A stretch of DNA of 35,575 bases from Geobacter sp. (GCA_009885845.1 VFJW01000032.1:1-35575); one strand, 5' to 3'; shown: positions 23,256-32,275, numbered from the stretch's first letter. Notes: a model not told the origin generated them from the letters alone. Translations and numbers: made by a program.

Positions 23256-24622
23256 CAACCCCGCTCGCCCGCGTTGAAATCCGTTACGAGCAGGATGTCG
23301 TCCATGCCCGGCAACGGGCGCGGCTGATCGCCGAACAGTTGGGCTTTGACCGCCAGGACCAGACCCGCTTCAGCACCGCCGTTTCGGAAATCGCACGCAA
23401 CGCACAGCAATACGGCCAGGGGGGCGAGGTGGAGTTTATGCTTGAGGGAACGGATCTCGCGCCACGCTTCACCATTGCCGTGCGCGACCACGGGCCGGGC
23501 ATTGCCAATCTCGACACCATCCTCGAAGGGCGCTACACCTCACGCACCGGCATGGGGCTGGGCATCATCGGCAGCCGGCGGCTGCTGGAGTATTTCCAGA
23601 TCGACACCAAGCCGGGCCAGGGCACCACCGTCACACTTGGCAAATCACTCCCGCTGACCGCACCTCCGGTTACACCTGCAGTGTTGCGGCGCATTGCGGA
23701 AGCTCTGGCCGCCATCCATAGCGAATCGCCAATGGAAGAAATCCGCACGCAAAACCAGGAATTGCTCGCCGCCCTCGGCCAGCTCCGCCAGCGCGACGAA
23801 GAGTTGAGCGGCATCAATCTCGAGCTGACCGAAACAAATACCGGCATGGTTGCGCTTTATACCGAGCTGGAAAATAAAACCGAACTGCTCCAGGCAGCCG
23901 AGCAGACGCTGCGGGCACGCAACGAAGATCTCAAGGGTTTTGCCTACGCGGTGTCGCACGACCTGAAGGCGCCCTTGCGCGGCATCAGCGGTTACGCCGA
24001 GGAGCTGGAGCGAAAGCACAAGGCTGGTCTGGGCGAACGCGCCCGGTTCTGCATGACCCAGATACTCACCGCCACGCGCAACCTCGATCACCTCATCGAT
24101 GACCTGTTGCACTATTCGCGCATGGACGCCGAGACGCCCGTGCTCACTGAGGTGGATCTCCGCTGGCAGGTTGATGCTATTCTGAATAACTTCAGGCTGG
24201 TCATCTCCGAGCAGCAGACCGAAGTGACGGTGGATATCCCCTTCACCACACTCTGTACCTGGGCGCCGGGGCTGACGCAGGTGCTGAGCAACCTGATTGA
24301 CAATGCCCTTAAATACAGCCGCCACGCCCGCCCGCCGCGCCTCACTGTCCGGGCAGAGGAGCTGGCCCACACCTGGCGGATTGTCGTCACAGACAACGGC
24401 ATCGGCTTCGACATGCAATACCACGACCGCATCTTCGGCCTCTTCAATCGCCTGGTGCGTGCGGAGGATTTCGAGGGCACCGGGGCCGGTCTGGCCATCG
24501 TCAAGAAGGTGCTCGACAAACTTGGAGGCACGATCCGGGCTGAGTCGCAACCCGGCCAGGGAGCCACCTTCCATGTAGAGTTACCCAAACCAGAAACCGG
24601 GATCGAGGAGTTACCCTCATGA
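23252..24622 (+). CDS. RsbT-like ATPase fused to a histidine kinase
   Basis: A 456-residue protein with two GHKL ATPase domains. Residues ~5-135 repeat the RsbT design (VVHARQRARLIAEQLGF, SEIARNAQQYGQGG, RDHGPGIANLD, GMGLGIIGSRRL). A predicted coiled coil (about 155-225, rich in Glu/Leu) leads to HisKA with AVSHDLKAPLRGISGY (His236) and a second HATPase (LSNLIDNALKYS, TDNGIGFD, GTGAGLAIVKK). The start is the ATG at 23252, overlapping the phosphatase stop, with GGGGGAG upstream; the frame is open from 23114. The fusion would let a stressosome-binding domain control a His kinase directly. It overlaps the next gene, a response regulator, by 4 bp, which is likely the phosphate acceptor. Confidence 0.92.
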   Translation: MTTPLARVEIRYEQDVVHARQRARLIAEQLGFDRQDQTRFSTAVSEIARNAQQYGQGGEVEFMLEGTDLAPRFTIAVRDHGPGIANLDTILEGRYTSRTGMGLGIIGSRRLLEYFQIDTKPGQGTTVTLGKSLPLTAPPVTPAVLRRIAEALAAIHSESPMEEIRTQNQELLAALGQLRQRDEELSGINLELTETNTGMVALYTELENKTELLQAAEQTLRARNEDLKGFAYAVSHDLKAPLRGISGYAEELERKHKAGLGERARFCMTQILTATRNLDHLIDDLLHYSRMDAETPVLTEVDLRWQVDAILNNFRLVISEQQTEVTVDIPFTTLCTWAPGLTQVLSNLIDNALKYSRHARPPRLTVRAEELAHTWRIVVTDNGIGFDMQYHDRIFGLFNRLVRAEDFEGTGAGLAIVKKVLDKLGGTIRAESQPGQGATFHVELPKPETGIEELPS

Positions 24623-25101
24623 ATACTGAACCTGAAGCCAGTCATTTTCTGTCCCTGACCCGCCCGATCCTGCTGGTGGAGGACAACCCCATGGATATCG
24701 ACTTCGCGCTGCAAAGCTTCGAGGAAAACAAAATCGCCAACCCCGTGGTAATCTGCCGCGACGGCGAGGAAGCGTTGGCCTTCATGCACGACCACGCGGC
24801 AGCGGAGGATCGGCAGTTGCCCATTGTTGTGCTGCTGGATCTGGGTTTGCCCAAGGTGGACGGCCTGGACGTCCTGCGTCAGGCCCGGCAGCATCCGGTC
24901 TGGAAACAGATCCCCTTAATTGTCCTGACCACATCGGGCGAGAGCGCCGATATTTCCCGCGCCTACGAGCTGGGCGTCAACTCCTACATCGTCAAACCGG
25001 TAAACTTCGCTGCGTTCGCCGACGTGGTGAAGCAGATCAAGGCCTACTGGCTGTTGATCAATCAACCCCCCTTTTCCGAGCCAAAACGGAGGCACCCATG
25101 A
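24619..25101 (+). CDS. Single-domain response regulator (Rcp1-like)
   Basis: A 160-residue lone receiver domain without output. It has the acidic pocket LLVEDNPMDID, the phospho-acceptor in VVLLDLGLPKVDG (Asp at about 74), the Thr in VLTTSGES and the Lys in YIVKPVNF, so it should be phosphorylatable. The long loop before the acceptor and the overall pattern resemble the Rcp1/phytochrome-associated regulators. It overlaps the upstream kinase and the downstream hybrid kinase by 4 bp each, so all three are translationally coupled. It probably carries phosphate between the two kinases or acts by binding a partner. Confidence 0.95.
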   Translation: MNTEPEASHFLSLTRPILLVEDNPMDIDFALQSFEENKIANPVVICRDGEEALAFMHDHAAAEDRQLPIVVLLDLGLPKVDGLDVLRQARQHPVWKQIPLIVLTTSGESADISRAYELGVNSYIVKPVNFAAFADVVKQIKAYWLLINQPPFSEPKRRHP

Positions 25102-27497
25102 AACCAACTCTGCGGCTTCTCTATGCCGAGGATAACCCCCAGGACGCAGATATGACCCGCGCCTGTTTCGCCGAGCACGCGCCGGAGTTTGAACTACAGA
25201 TTGTATCCACCGGTGCGGCCTGTCTGGAACAAATTCAGCTCAGCCCACCCGATCTGTTGCTGCTCGACCATCGCCTGCCTGACACCGAAAGCGTGACGCT
25301 GCTCCCTGCGCTGCTCCGCCAGGTCCCCGGCCTGCCGGTGGTGATTGTGACAGGTGTAGGCGACGAAGCGCTGGTAGTGCGCCTGCTGTCTCTGGGCGCC
25401 GCCCACTATGTGCCCAAGCACGGAAACTACCTGGAAACCCTCCCGGAGTTGTTGCACGATGTGCTGGCCGAACACCGTAACAAGCTATCCCAGGGCCTGC
25501 CCGCCAGCAATGCACCGCAGCGCATTCTCTATGTCGAGCATCTGCCGATGGACATTGACCTGACCTTGCGGCATTTCGCCGAAGCCGCGCCGAATTTCAC
25601 CGTGGACGTCGCTCACACCTGTGCCGATGCGCTGGCGCGTTTGAGCCTGCCGCATGCGTATGACCTGGTGCTGATCGACCTTCGGATGCCTGATCAGAAC
25701 GGTCTGGATTTTTTTAGCGAGGCCAAATACCGCGTGCCCCATTTACCTCCCTGCATTCTGATTTCAGGCAGCGGCGACGAAGCGACAGCCCTGGCCGCCT
25801 TGAAGCTGGGCGCGGCCGATTACCTCATCAAACGCGAGGGCTATCTCAACCAGCTTGTAGAGCGCATCGCCAACGCCATCACTCAGGCCCGGCTCAGTCG
25901 CCTCAACGCGCAGTTGGTAGTTGAACTGACCGAACGCAAACAGGTAGATGAAGCTATTATTACTGCAAAAAAGGATTGGGAGCGGACCTTTGATGCCGTT
26001 CCAGACCTGATTTCAATCATTGATACCAATCACACCATCACACGAGTGAACAAAGCTATGGCTGAACGTTGTGGCCATGCACCGGAAGAAATGATTGGGC
26101 TAAAATGTCACGAAGTGATGCACGGCATGTCAGATCCACCGGTTTTTTGTCCGCATGTCAGCATGATGCAGGATGGCCTGGTGCATAATAAAGAAATTGA
26201 CGAAAAACGGTTGAACGGCTCCTTCGATATCTTGGTGGTGCCACTGTATGACACCGAAGGTCAGATAACAGCCTGCGTTCACGTAGCAAGGGATATCACC
26301 GAGCGCAAGAAAGCCGAAGAAGAGAAACAGACTCTCGAACAGCAATTCCAGCAGGCCCATAAGCTGGAAAGCCTGGGTGTTCTGGCTGGCGGCATTGCAC
26401 ACGACTTCAACAACATCCTGACGATAATAATATGCAATTGTTCCTTATTGCAGCAACGACCGACAATGGCGGCAGAGCTTGTACCGGAGATAGAAGTTGC
26501 GGCACAACGTGCTGCTGATCTGTGCCGCCAAATGCTGATATATGCGGGAAAGGCCCAGCCAAACCCGACAAAATTCAATATAAAGACGCTCGTAGAGGAA
26601 ATGGTCAAGATGCTTAAAGCGACCATAAATCAGAATGTCACCATCACACTTGATCTTTCAGAAGACATTCCTTCCATCAAAGCGGATGCAAGCCAGATCA
26701 GGCAAGTCGTCATGAATTTGATTATCAATGCTTCGGAGGCCATCGGCACAGAGCAGGGGCATATTACTATGACACTGGCCATTGCAAGGATTGAGGCTGA
26801 GCCGAGTGAAAAGGATTATCTCGGAAAAGTTATTACACCCGGTTCCTATATCAGCCTGAACGTTACTGATAATGGCTGCGGAATGGATGAAGGTACTAAA
26901 CAGCGGATATTTGAGCCGTTCTATACGACCAAGTTTACCGGGCGTGGATTAGGCATGTCGGCAGTACTCGGCATAATCAAAGCACATAATGGAGTGTTGC
27001 AACTTACCAGTCAACAAGGCTTCGGGACAACCTTCAAGGTGTATCTACCAGTTCAGGGCAGCGAACCAGCCGGAGACTTACTGCCGCATGTTTCAGTGAT
27101 GCCATGGCAGGGGAGCGGAACAGTACTGCTGGTTGAGGATGAGCCGCAGCTTAGTATGGTTGCCAAAGCTCTTATACAGGCACTTGGATTCTCCGTAATG
27201 GAAGCAGCCAACGGCAGGGAAGCACTGGAGTTCTACGAGAAAAACTCTGACAATATTTCTCTGGTAATAACTGACATCGGTATGTCGGTCATGGACGGGT
27301 ATGAACTGTTCAGAAAATTAAAAGAACGTGCTCCTGAACTGCCGATTATTATCTCCAGCGGCTTTGGTGACTCTCTCGTTACTTCACGGTTTGTTACGGG
27401 AGAAGCTGCTGGATTTCTGAGCAAGCCGTATAGTTTTGATCAGTTGCGGGAGGTGCTGAAGAGGGTTTTGGAAGGTACTGGTACGATTAAGGAATGA
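25098..27497 (+). CDS. Hybrid sensor histidine kinase, REC-REC-PAS-HK-REC
   Basis: A 799-residue hybrid kinase. Two receivers open it (LLYAEDNPQDAD ... LLLLDHRLPD; ILYVEHLPMDID ... LVLIDLRMPD). They are followed by a coiled segment, a PAS domain (about 300-405, DLISIIDTNHTITRVNKAM), HisKA with GGIAHDFNNILT (His435), an HATPase (MNLIINASEA, VTDNGCGMDEG, GLGMSAVLGIIKAH) and a C-terminal receiver (VLLVEDEP ... LVITDIGMSVMDG). There are no membrane segments, so it is cytoplasmic. The second receiver has YVEHLP in place of the usual acidic pair and may be weak. Base composition falls sharply at about 25940, exactly where the double receiver ends, pointing to a fusion. It is the last gene of the stressosome operon; no DNA-binding output is encoded next to it. 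Confidence 0.94.
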   Translation: MKPTLRLLYAEDNPQDADMTRACFAEHAPEFELQIVSTGAACLEQIQLSPPDLLLLDHRLPDTESVTLLPALLRQVPGLPVVIVTGVGDEALVVRLLSLGAAHYVPKHGNYLETLPELLHDVLAEHRNKLSQGLPASNAPQRILYVEHLPMDIDLTLRHFAEAAPNFTVDVAHTCADALARLSLPHAYDLVLIDLRMPDQNGLDFFSEAKYRVPHLPPCILISGSGDEATALAALKLGAADYLIKREGYLNQLVERIANAITQARLSRLNAQLVVELTERKQVDEAIITAKKDWERTFDAVPDLISIIDTNHTITRVNKAMAERCGHAPEEMIGLKCHEVMHGMSDPPVFCPHVSMMQDGLVHNKEIDEKRLNGSFDILVVPLYDTEGQITACVHVARDITERKKAEEEKQTLEQQFQQAHKLESLGVLAGGIAHDFNNILTIIICNCSLLQQRPTMAAELVPEIEVAAQRAADLCRQMLIYAGKAQPNPTKFNIKTLVEEMVKMLKATINQNVTITLDLSEDIPSIKADASQIRQVVMNLIINASEAIGTEQGHITMTLAIARIEAEPSEKDYLGKVITPGSYISLNVTDNGCGMDEGTKQRIFEPFYTTKFTGRGLGMSAVLGIIKAHNGVLQLTSQQGFGTTFKVYLPVQGSEPAGDLLPHVSVMPWQGSGTVLLVEDEPQLSMVAKALIQALGFSVMEAANGREALEFYEKNSDNISLVITDIGMSVMDGYELFRKLKERAPELPIIISSGFGDSLVTSRFVTGEAAGFLSKPYSFDQLREVLKRVLEGTGTIKE

Positions 27498-27529
27498 TGG
27501 CGCATACTACGGCAGAAATCGGGTTTATG

Positions 27530-27648
27530 CCAATTTCAAATCAAAGATGAAATCAAGGTGGCGAGGATTGAGGCGACGAAGGCATACAGCCAGTATGTTG
27601 AGGAGCCGAAGACGAGCCAACGAAGAGGGCGCTTTGATCTGGAATTGG
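27530..27648. mobile_element. 119-bp MITE-like repeat, copy 2
   Basis: Same length and ends as 7631-7749 (17-bp terminal inverted repeats), in the same orientation, with about ten scattered differences. It lies between the convergent hybrid kinase and amidohydrolase genes, ending 2 bp before the amidohydrolase stop codon. A transcript would form a hairpin from either side, so it might end both genes. Confidence 0.85.
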
Positions 27649-27650
27649 AA

Positions 27651-28913
27651 TTAGGCCGTCCCTGCGTAACGCACCCCGCCGGCATAGACTTCCTGTAGCG
27701 TCCCTTCCCGCATAACCCTCTCGAGTAACCTGCTTTCGCCCCCGTCGCACGGTCCGATCACCTGAAAATCCGCCCGTTTTCCTGCTTCAAGAGAGCCACA
27801 GACCGCCGGGACACCAAGAGCCTCCGCACCGCCAACGGTAACCATACGCAGCAGATCCCGCTCTGTCAGGTCTTCCGGAAATGTTTCCAGAGCAAAACGC
27901 AGTTCGTCCCAAAGCGAAAGTGAATTGTTGCTGGCCAGCGAATCGGTGCCAAGCGCCAATGGTATACCCAATTGTTTAAACAGCCTGACCGGTGCCCGCC
28001 CGACATCGAGAATTTCATTGCTCCGGGGGCAGAGCGCGATATGAGCACCACGCGATTTGATTATGCGGGCGTCGGCACCCGAAACATGCACACAATGCAC
28101 CGTCAGCGTGGTCGACGTCAGCAGGCCGGCGCGATCAAGCAGTTCCGTTGAACTGCAGCGGGCAGGTGTCCCGAGAAAACGCTCCCAGCCGACATACGGA
28201 TAAAAATCAGAAGCGAAATCACCGGTTCCGTCAAAAACAAAATCAGCTTCAGCCCGGGACTCAGAGAGGTGAATGGCAAGCGGGAGAGCATGTAATGCAG
28301 AGGCATCACGTATGACAGGGAGATGCGTATGCGCAATCGTATAGAGTGAATGAGGAGAAAAGCCGGTCCGCAGTGTTTGCACAGCATCATCTTGCACAGC
28401 TGCAGCCGTTGCAGCAGCAAGCGTGCCGGTAAAATGATCCGGCTCCTGGCCGAGCAGTTCGAAATAGAGTCTGCCGGCCAGCGGAGATTGGTAATATAGA
28501 CCGGCCAGTGACGGGTTGGAGACGACCTCGCCGATTGCCGTAGTTCCTGACTCCAGACACATTCGCACCCCCTCCTGAATCGAATGAGGATAGGCCTCGG
28601 CTGCCAGACTGCGCTTGATTTTAATCAACTGGATGATCCAGTCGGTAAAACGACGCGGCGCATAATCAACTGAAGAGTTGTGCAGCCAGGAGGGGAAGTG
28701 GGTCAATTCAAGATGCGTGTGGGCGTTGACAAACCCTGGGAGAATGACGGAACCGGGGTAATCAACCACCGGCGCGGAACTGCGGCGGCGGAGATCACTC
28801 AGAGTACCGGTTTCAACAATTCTGCCGTCCCGAACGAGCAATGCCCCGCCGGCAACCGGCGGGGCATCGGGATTAATTAACCATGAGGCAGCGTAGATGA
28901 TATCTTTCAGCAT
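27651..28913 (-). CDS. Amidohydrolase-family deaminase (SsnA/TrzN/MtaD type; possibly aminodeoxyfutalosine deaminase)
   Basis: A 420-residue metal-dependent hydrolase. The N-terminal composite beta-sandwich leads into the metal motif GFVNAHTHLELT; further ligands are in GFSPHSLYTI, AIHLSES, VHCVHVSGADA and LGTDSLASNNSLSLWDELRFA, with the final Asp intact. The HTHLEL motif and SNNSLSLWDE region place it with chlorohydrolase/nucleoside-type deaminases. Related bacteria make menaquinone by the futalosine route, which uses a deaminase of this superfamily, so that role is possible but not proven by the sequence. It is alone on its strand, flanked by repeat elements on both sides. Confidence 0.8.
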   Translation of the reverse strand: MLKDIIYAASWLINPDAPPVAGGALLVRDGRIVETGTLSDLRRRSSAPVVDYPGSVILPGFVNAHTHLELTHFPSWLHNSSVDYAPRRFTDWIIQLIKIKRSLAAEAYPHSIQEGVRMCLESGTTAIGEVVSNPSLAGLYYQSPLAGRLYFELLGQEPDHFTGTLAAATAAAVQDDAVQTLRTGFSPHSLYTIAHTHLPVIRDASALHALPLAIHLSESRAEADFVFDGTGDFASDFYPYVGWERFLGTPARCSSTELLDRAGLLTSTTLTVHCVHVSGADARIIKSRGAHIALCPRSNEILDVGRAPVRLFKQLGIPLALGTDSLASNNSLSLWDELRFALETFPEDLTERDLLRMVTVGGAEALGVPAVCGSLEAGKRADFQVIGPCDGGESRLLERVMREGTLQEVYAGGVRYAGTA

Positions 28914-28956
28914 GAATCACCTCAGAAACAAATAAACCTAAAACCGGCAGCTCAAT

Positions 28957-29084
28957 AACACGGAGACACAGAGAACACAGAGAGATCAAAGGCTTAATGT
29001 ATAAAACAAAAATACCATTTGGGTGAGTCATAAAGCTACGTATATTACAAGTAACACTCTGATTTTACTCCGTGTCTCCGTGTT
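28957..29084. repeat. CACGGAG-type inverted-repeat element, copy 2
   Basis: The left end AACACGGAGACACAGAGA and the right end, read on the other strand as AACACGGAGACACGGAGT, match over about 30 bp and continue into AATCA-like sequence on both sides. Same family as 3217-3329, with a different centre. It fills most of the gap between lon (stop at 29106) and the amidohydrolase start (28913). Confidence 0.75.
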
Positions 29085-29105
29085 TCAAGTGTTTTTGGAC
29101 CCGGA

Positions 29106-31565
29106 TCAGACTGACGCCCCCGCTCCTGAACGAACCTTGCGCCCGGCAACCGGTGCTTTCGGAAGGCTCTTTCCCGGTTTTTTCCCCTCAGCAATCGGCG
29201 CTGGCGGCGGATACTTCTCCAAAGCGAGCCTGAGTGCTTCCTCAACGTCAGAAACCGCTATAATTTTAACTTTTTTCAAGATCGTCGCAGGAATATCCTC
29301 CAGATCTTTTTTGTTCTGTTCGGGGATGATAACCAATCGCATCCGGGACCTGACCGCTGCCAGAATTTTTTCCTTAAGCCCCCCAATCGGAAGTACCCTG
29401 CCACGGAGAGTTACCTCACCGGTCATCGCCACATCCTTTTTAACCGGAATGTGACAAAGGATCGACACCAGTGCCACGGTCATGGCAACTCCTGCCGAAG
29501 GACCGTCCTTGGGGATGCCGCCAGCCGGGACATGGACATGAATTTCGTTATCCTGAAAAATCTCCGGTTTCAGATGCAGCGCCCCGGCATGAGCTCGAAT
29601 GTAGGAATGGGCAGCCTGCACCGACTCCTTCATGACGTCCCCCAGCTGTCCGGTCAACGTCAGAGCAGGCTTACCGGCCATCAAGCTGGCTTCAATATGA
29701 AGGACCTCTCCTCCCACCGGTGTCCAGGCAAGACCGTTCACAACCCCGATCTCGTTCCGGTCGAGCTCTTCTTCCCGTATGTATTTCGGGGCCCCCAGAT
29801 ACGTGTGCAGAACCTTCGCAGTCACCTTGACGGCACGTGTATTTCCTTCAGCAACTTTCCGGGCAATCTTGCGACAGATCTTGCCGATTTCCCGCTCCAG
29901 ATTTCTCAGACCAGCTTCGCGGGTATATTTGGAAACGATCTCACTGATAGATTCGTCGTCAAAGCTGATATGCTTGGGCTTAAGTCCGTTTTCCTTGATC
30001 TGTCGCGGAACCAGGTAGCGTTTGGCGATTTCCAGCTTTTCCTCTTCCGTGTACCCGGCCAGATTAATGACCTCCATCCGGTCACGCAGAGCCGACGGAA
30101 TAGGATCCATCTGGTTGGCGGTCGCCACGAACATCACGTTGGAGAGATCAAACGGCTGGTTGATATAATGATCGGAGAACGAGTGATTCTGCTCAGGGTC
30201 AAGAACCTCGAGGAGTGCCGATGAAGGGTCGCCCTTGTAGTCATAGCCCAGCTTATCCAACTCGTCCAGCATGAATACGGGATTATTCGCCCCTGCCTGC
30301 TTCAGCCCCTGCAGAATTCTCCCCGGCAGAGCACCGATATAGGTGCGACGATGCCCGCGGATCTCGGCCTCATCGCGTACCCCGCCGAGAGAAATGCGGA
30401 CAAATTTACGATTCATGGCCCGGGCGATGGATTTTCCAAGAGATGTTTTCCCCACACCGGGAGGACCGACGAAACAGAGAATCGGCCCTTTCATTTTTTT
30501 CTTCAGTTTTCGTACCGCCAGAAATTCAAGAATCCGCTCCTTGATTTTCTCCAGGTAAAAATGGTCATCATCAAGAATGTTTTTAGCCCGAAGAATATCC
30601 AGACTGTCGCGAGTTGACTTGCTCCAGGGGAGCTCAATCATCCAGTCGAGATACGTCCTGACAATGCTGGCTTCACCGCCGTCCGGGTGCATATTTTCCA
30701 GGCGGCCCAACTGCTTGAGCGCTTCCTTCAAAACCGGGGCAGGCATTTTTGCCGCCTCAATCTCCTTCCTGATTTCAGCCAGCTCCTCTTTCCCTTCGTT
30801 ATCACCCAGTTCGCTCTGAATCGCCTTCATCTGCTCACGCAGGTAATATTCCTTATGGTTTTTACCCATCTCCTCGCGGGCAGCGTTCTGGATCTTGGCC
30901 TGCACACTCAGGAGCTCCACCTCACGGTTCAGAAACTCATTAACCTTCGTCAGACGAATGATCGGATCGTTTATTTCAAGCAGGGTCTGGGCATCGGCTA
31001 CTTTCAAACCAAGATTACTGGAAACCAGATCAGCCATACTGCCGGGGTCCTGAACATTCTCCAGAATGACCATCACCTCGGGCGAGACCTGCTTGCCGAG
31101 TTCCATAACTTTGGTTAACTGTTCACGCACGGTGCGGGTCAGCGCCTCGATCTCCAGCGATACATCAACAACCGCCGTATCATACTGCCGCTCGGTTCGC
31201 ACCGTGTAGAACGGCTTGTCAGATATATACTCCGTGATACGCGCCTTGGCCAGGCCTTGAACAAGGATTTTAACCCGGCCGTCCGGCAGTTTGAGCATCC
31301 GCATGATCATGGCTACGGTGCCGACTTCGTAGATTTTATCCGCAGGAGGATCCTCATCACCAATGTCATGCTGAGTGGCAAGCAGTATCATACGATCACC
31401 GGCAAGGGCACTATCCACCGCTTTGACTGACATCTCCCGGCCGACAAAGAGCGGTATGATCATAAACGGGTACACCACCACATCCCGAATCGGAAGCAGC
31501 GGCAGTATTTCAGGAATCTTCAGATCTTCCGAATTTTGTTCAATCTCGTTTTCTATCTCTATCAA
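29106..31565 (-). CDS. lon: ATP-dependent protease Lon
   Basis: A soluble 819-residue Lon A protease. It has an N-terminal substrate-binding LonN domain (LPLLPIRDVVVYPFMIIPLFVGRE), an AAA+ domain with GPPGVGKTSLGK (~365) and FMLDELDKLGYD, and the protease domain with PKDGPSAGVAM (catalytic Ser ~687) and GGLKEKILAA (catalytic Lys ~731). The C-terminus is a basic Lys/Pro/Ala tail. The start is a TTG at 31565: AAGGAG lies 7 nt upstream and no ATG or GTG competes. It follows hsp20 by 44 bp on the same strand, forming a protein-quality-control operon. No CIRCE site is seen; a heat-shock sigma-factor promoter cannot be called by eye. Confidence 0.97.
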   Translation of the reverse strand: MIEIENEIEQNSEDLKIPEILPLLPIRDVVVYPFMIIPLFVGREMSVKAVDSALAGDRMILLATQHDIGDEDPPADKIYEVGTVAMIMRMLKLPDGRVKILVQGLAKARITEYISDKPFYTVRTERQYDTAVVDVSLEIEALTRTVREQLTKVMELGKQVSPEVMVILENVQDPGSMADLVSSNLGLKVADAQTLLEINDPIIRLTKVNEFLNREVELLSVQAKIQNAAREEMGKNHKEYYLREQMKAIQSELGDNEGKEELAEIRKEIEAAKMPAPVLKEALKQLGRLENMHPDGGEASIVRTYLDWMIELPWSKSTRDSLDILRAKNILDDDHFYLEKIKERILEFLAVRKLKKKMKGPILCFVGPPGVGKTSLGKSIARAMNRKFVRISLGGVRDEAEIRGHRRTYIGALPGRILQGLKQAGANNPVFMLDELDKLGYDYKGDPSSALLEVLDPEQNHSFSDHYINQPFDLSNVMFVATANQMDPIPSALRDRMEVINLAGYTEEEKLEIAKRYLVPRQIKENGLKPKHISFDDESISEIVSKYTREAGLRNLEREIGKICRKIARKVAEGNTRAVKVTAKVLHTYLGAPKYIREEELDRNEIGVVNGLAWTPVGGEVLHIEASLMAGKPALTLTGQLGDVMKESVQAAHSYIRAHAGALHLKPEIFQDNEIHVHVPAGGIPKDGPSAGVAMTVALVSILCHIPVKKDVAMTGEVTLRGRVLPIGGLKEKILAAVRSRMRLVIIPEQNKKDLEDIPATILKKVKIIAVSDVEEALRLALEKYPPPAPIAEGKKPGKSLPKAPVAGRKVRSGAGASV

Positions 31566-31609
31566 TCTGAATCTCCTTTGGATCTGTACATGAATATGAG
31601 GGACAACGT

Positions 31610-32038
31610 TTACAGCTCCTTAATCGGGATCTGCCGCACGCTGATTTTTGGGCAGATCACCCGCAGCACCCCTCGCCGGTATTCCGCCCGGATCTGAGCG
31701 GGTTCGACATTGCCGGGAATATGAACGGTGTGGTGAAAACGGCCATGATTCCGTTCAACGCATAAAAACGAACCTTCACTCTGCTCTTTCGGTTTGCATG
31801 CATCAAGAATCAGCGACATCCCGTTCATTTTCAAAGAAATCGCATCAAGGTTGAAACCGGGCAGGTCAAATTCAATGATTATATCCTGACATGTTTCATA
31901 CATATCCATCTTCGGCCTGGTTTCATTATCTTCAAATGAATCCCGTAACTCAAGGGCCTGCAGCAGACTGCGCATCTCGCCGATATGGCGATCGAATATT
32001 TCCTGCGTAAACGGTTTTCTGCCTGAAAAATGCGTCAT
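31610..32038 (-). CDS. Small heat-shock protein, Hsp20 family
   Basis: A 142-residue alpha-crystallin-type holdase chaperone. The ACD core runs from about residue 50 (MDMYETCQDIIIEFDLPGF) through RNHGRFHHTVHIPGNVE to AEYRRGVLRVICPK, ending with a C-terminal IPI motif (RQIPIKEL) used for oligomerisation. I chose the ATG at 32038 (AGGTG upstream, normal length); an in-frame ATG at 32098 would add 20 residues but has its purine-rich site only 2 nt away. The frame is open as far as 32377, overlapping the divergent speA gene, which is chance. It is followed by lon and probably shares a transcript with it. Confidence 0.92.
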   Translation of the reverse strand: MTHFSGRKPFTQEIFDRHIGEMRSLLQALELRDSFEDNETRPKMDMYETCQDIIIEFDLPGFNLDAISLKMNGMSLILDACKPKEQSEGSFLCVERNHGRFHHTVHIPGNVEPAQIRAEYRRGVLRVICPKISVRQIPIKEL

Positions 32039-32201
32039 ACGGACACCTGAATGGGTAGATAGCGTGCCGGGAAATCGGAATAGTTCGAAGGTAATCATTC
32101 CCTCCGGCAAAGTCAAGACAGACATTCCGCTCAATGTGTATTCAAGGCGAAGTGTGCCGCAACTCCCGACCCGCAATTTCCGGTCAAAAAACGAATAAAA
32201 T

Positions 32202-32230
32202 TTGACTTTATGCATAGTATGCAATAAATA
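32202..32230 (+). promoter_or_regulatory. speA promoter with a palindrome in the spacer
   Basis: TTGACT (32202-32207), 17-bp spacer, TAAATA (32225-32230), 45 bp upstream of the speA ATG. The spacer contains the perfect palindrome TGCATAGTATGCA (32211-32223), a likely operator where a dimeric regulator would block RNA polymerase. It also lies upstream of the divergent hsp20 gene. Confidence 0.65.
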
Positions 32231-32275
32231 AAGAAGTTTGTGTAAACGAGACTGACCGGAAGATGGGGAGCGATC

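Noticed and set aside
23645-24574. 309-codon open frame antisense to the kinase gene
   Set aside because: Long antisense frames are expected in GC-rich DNA; the sense frame has HisKA and ATPase motifs and this one has none.
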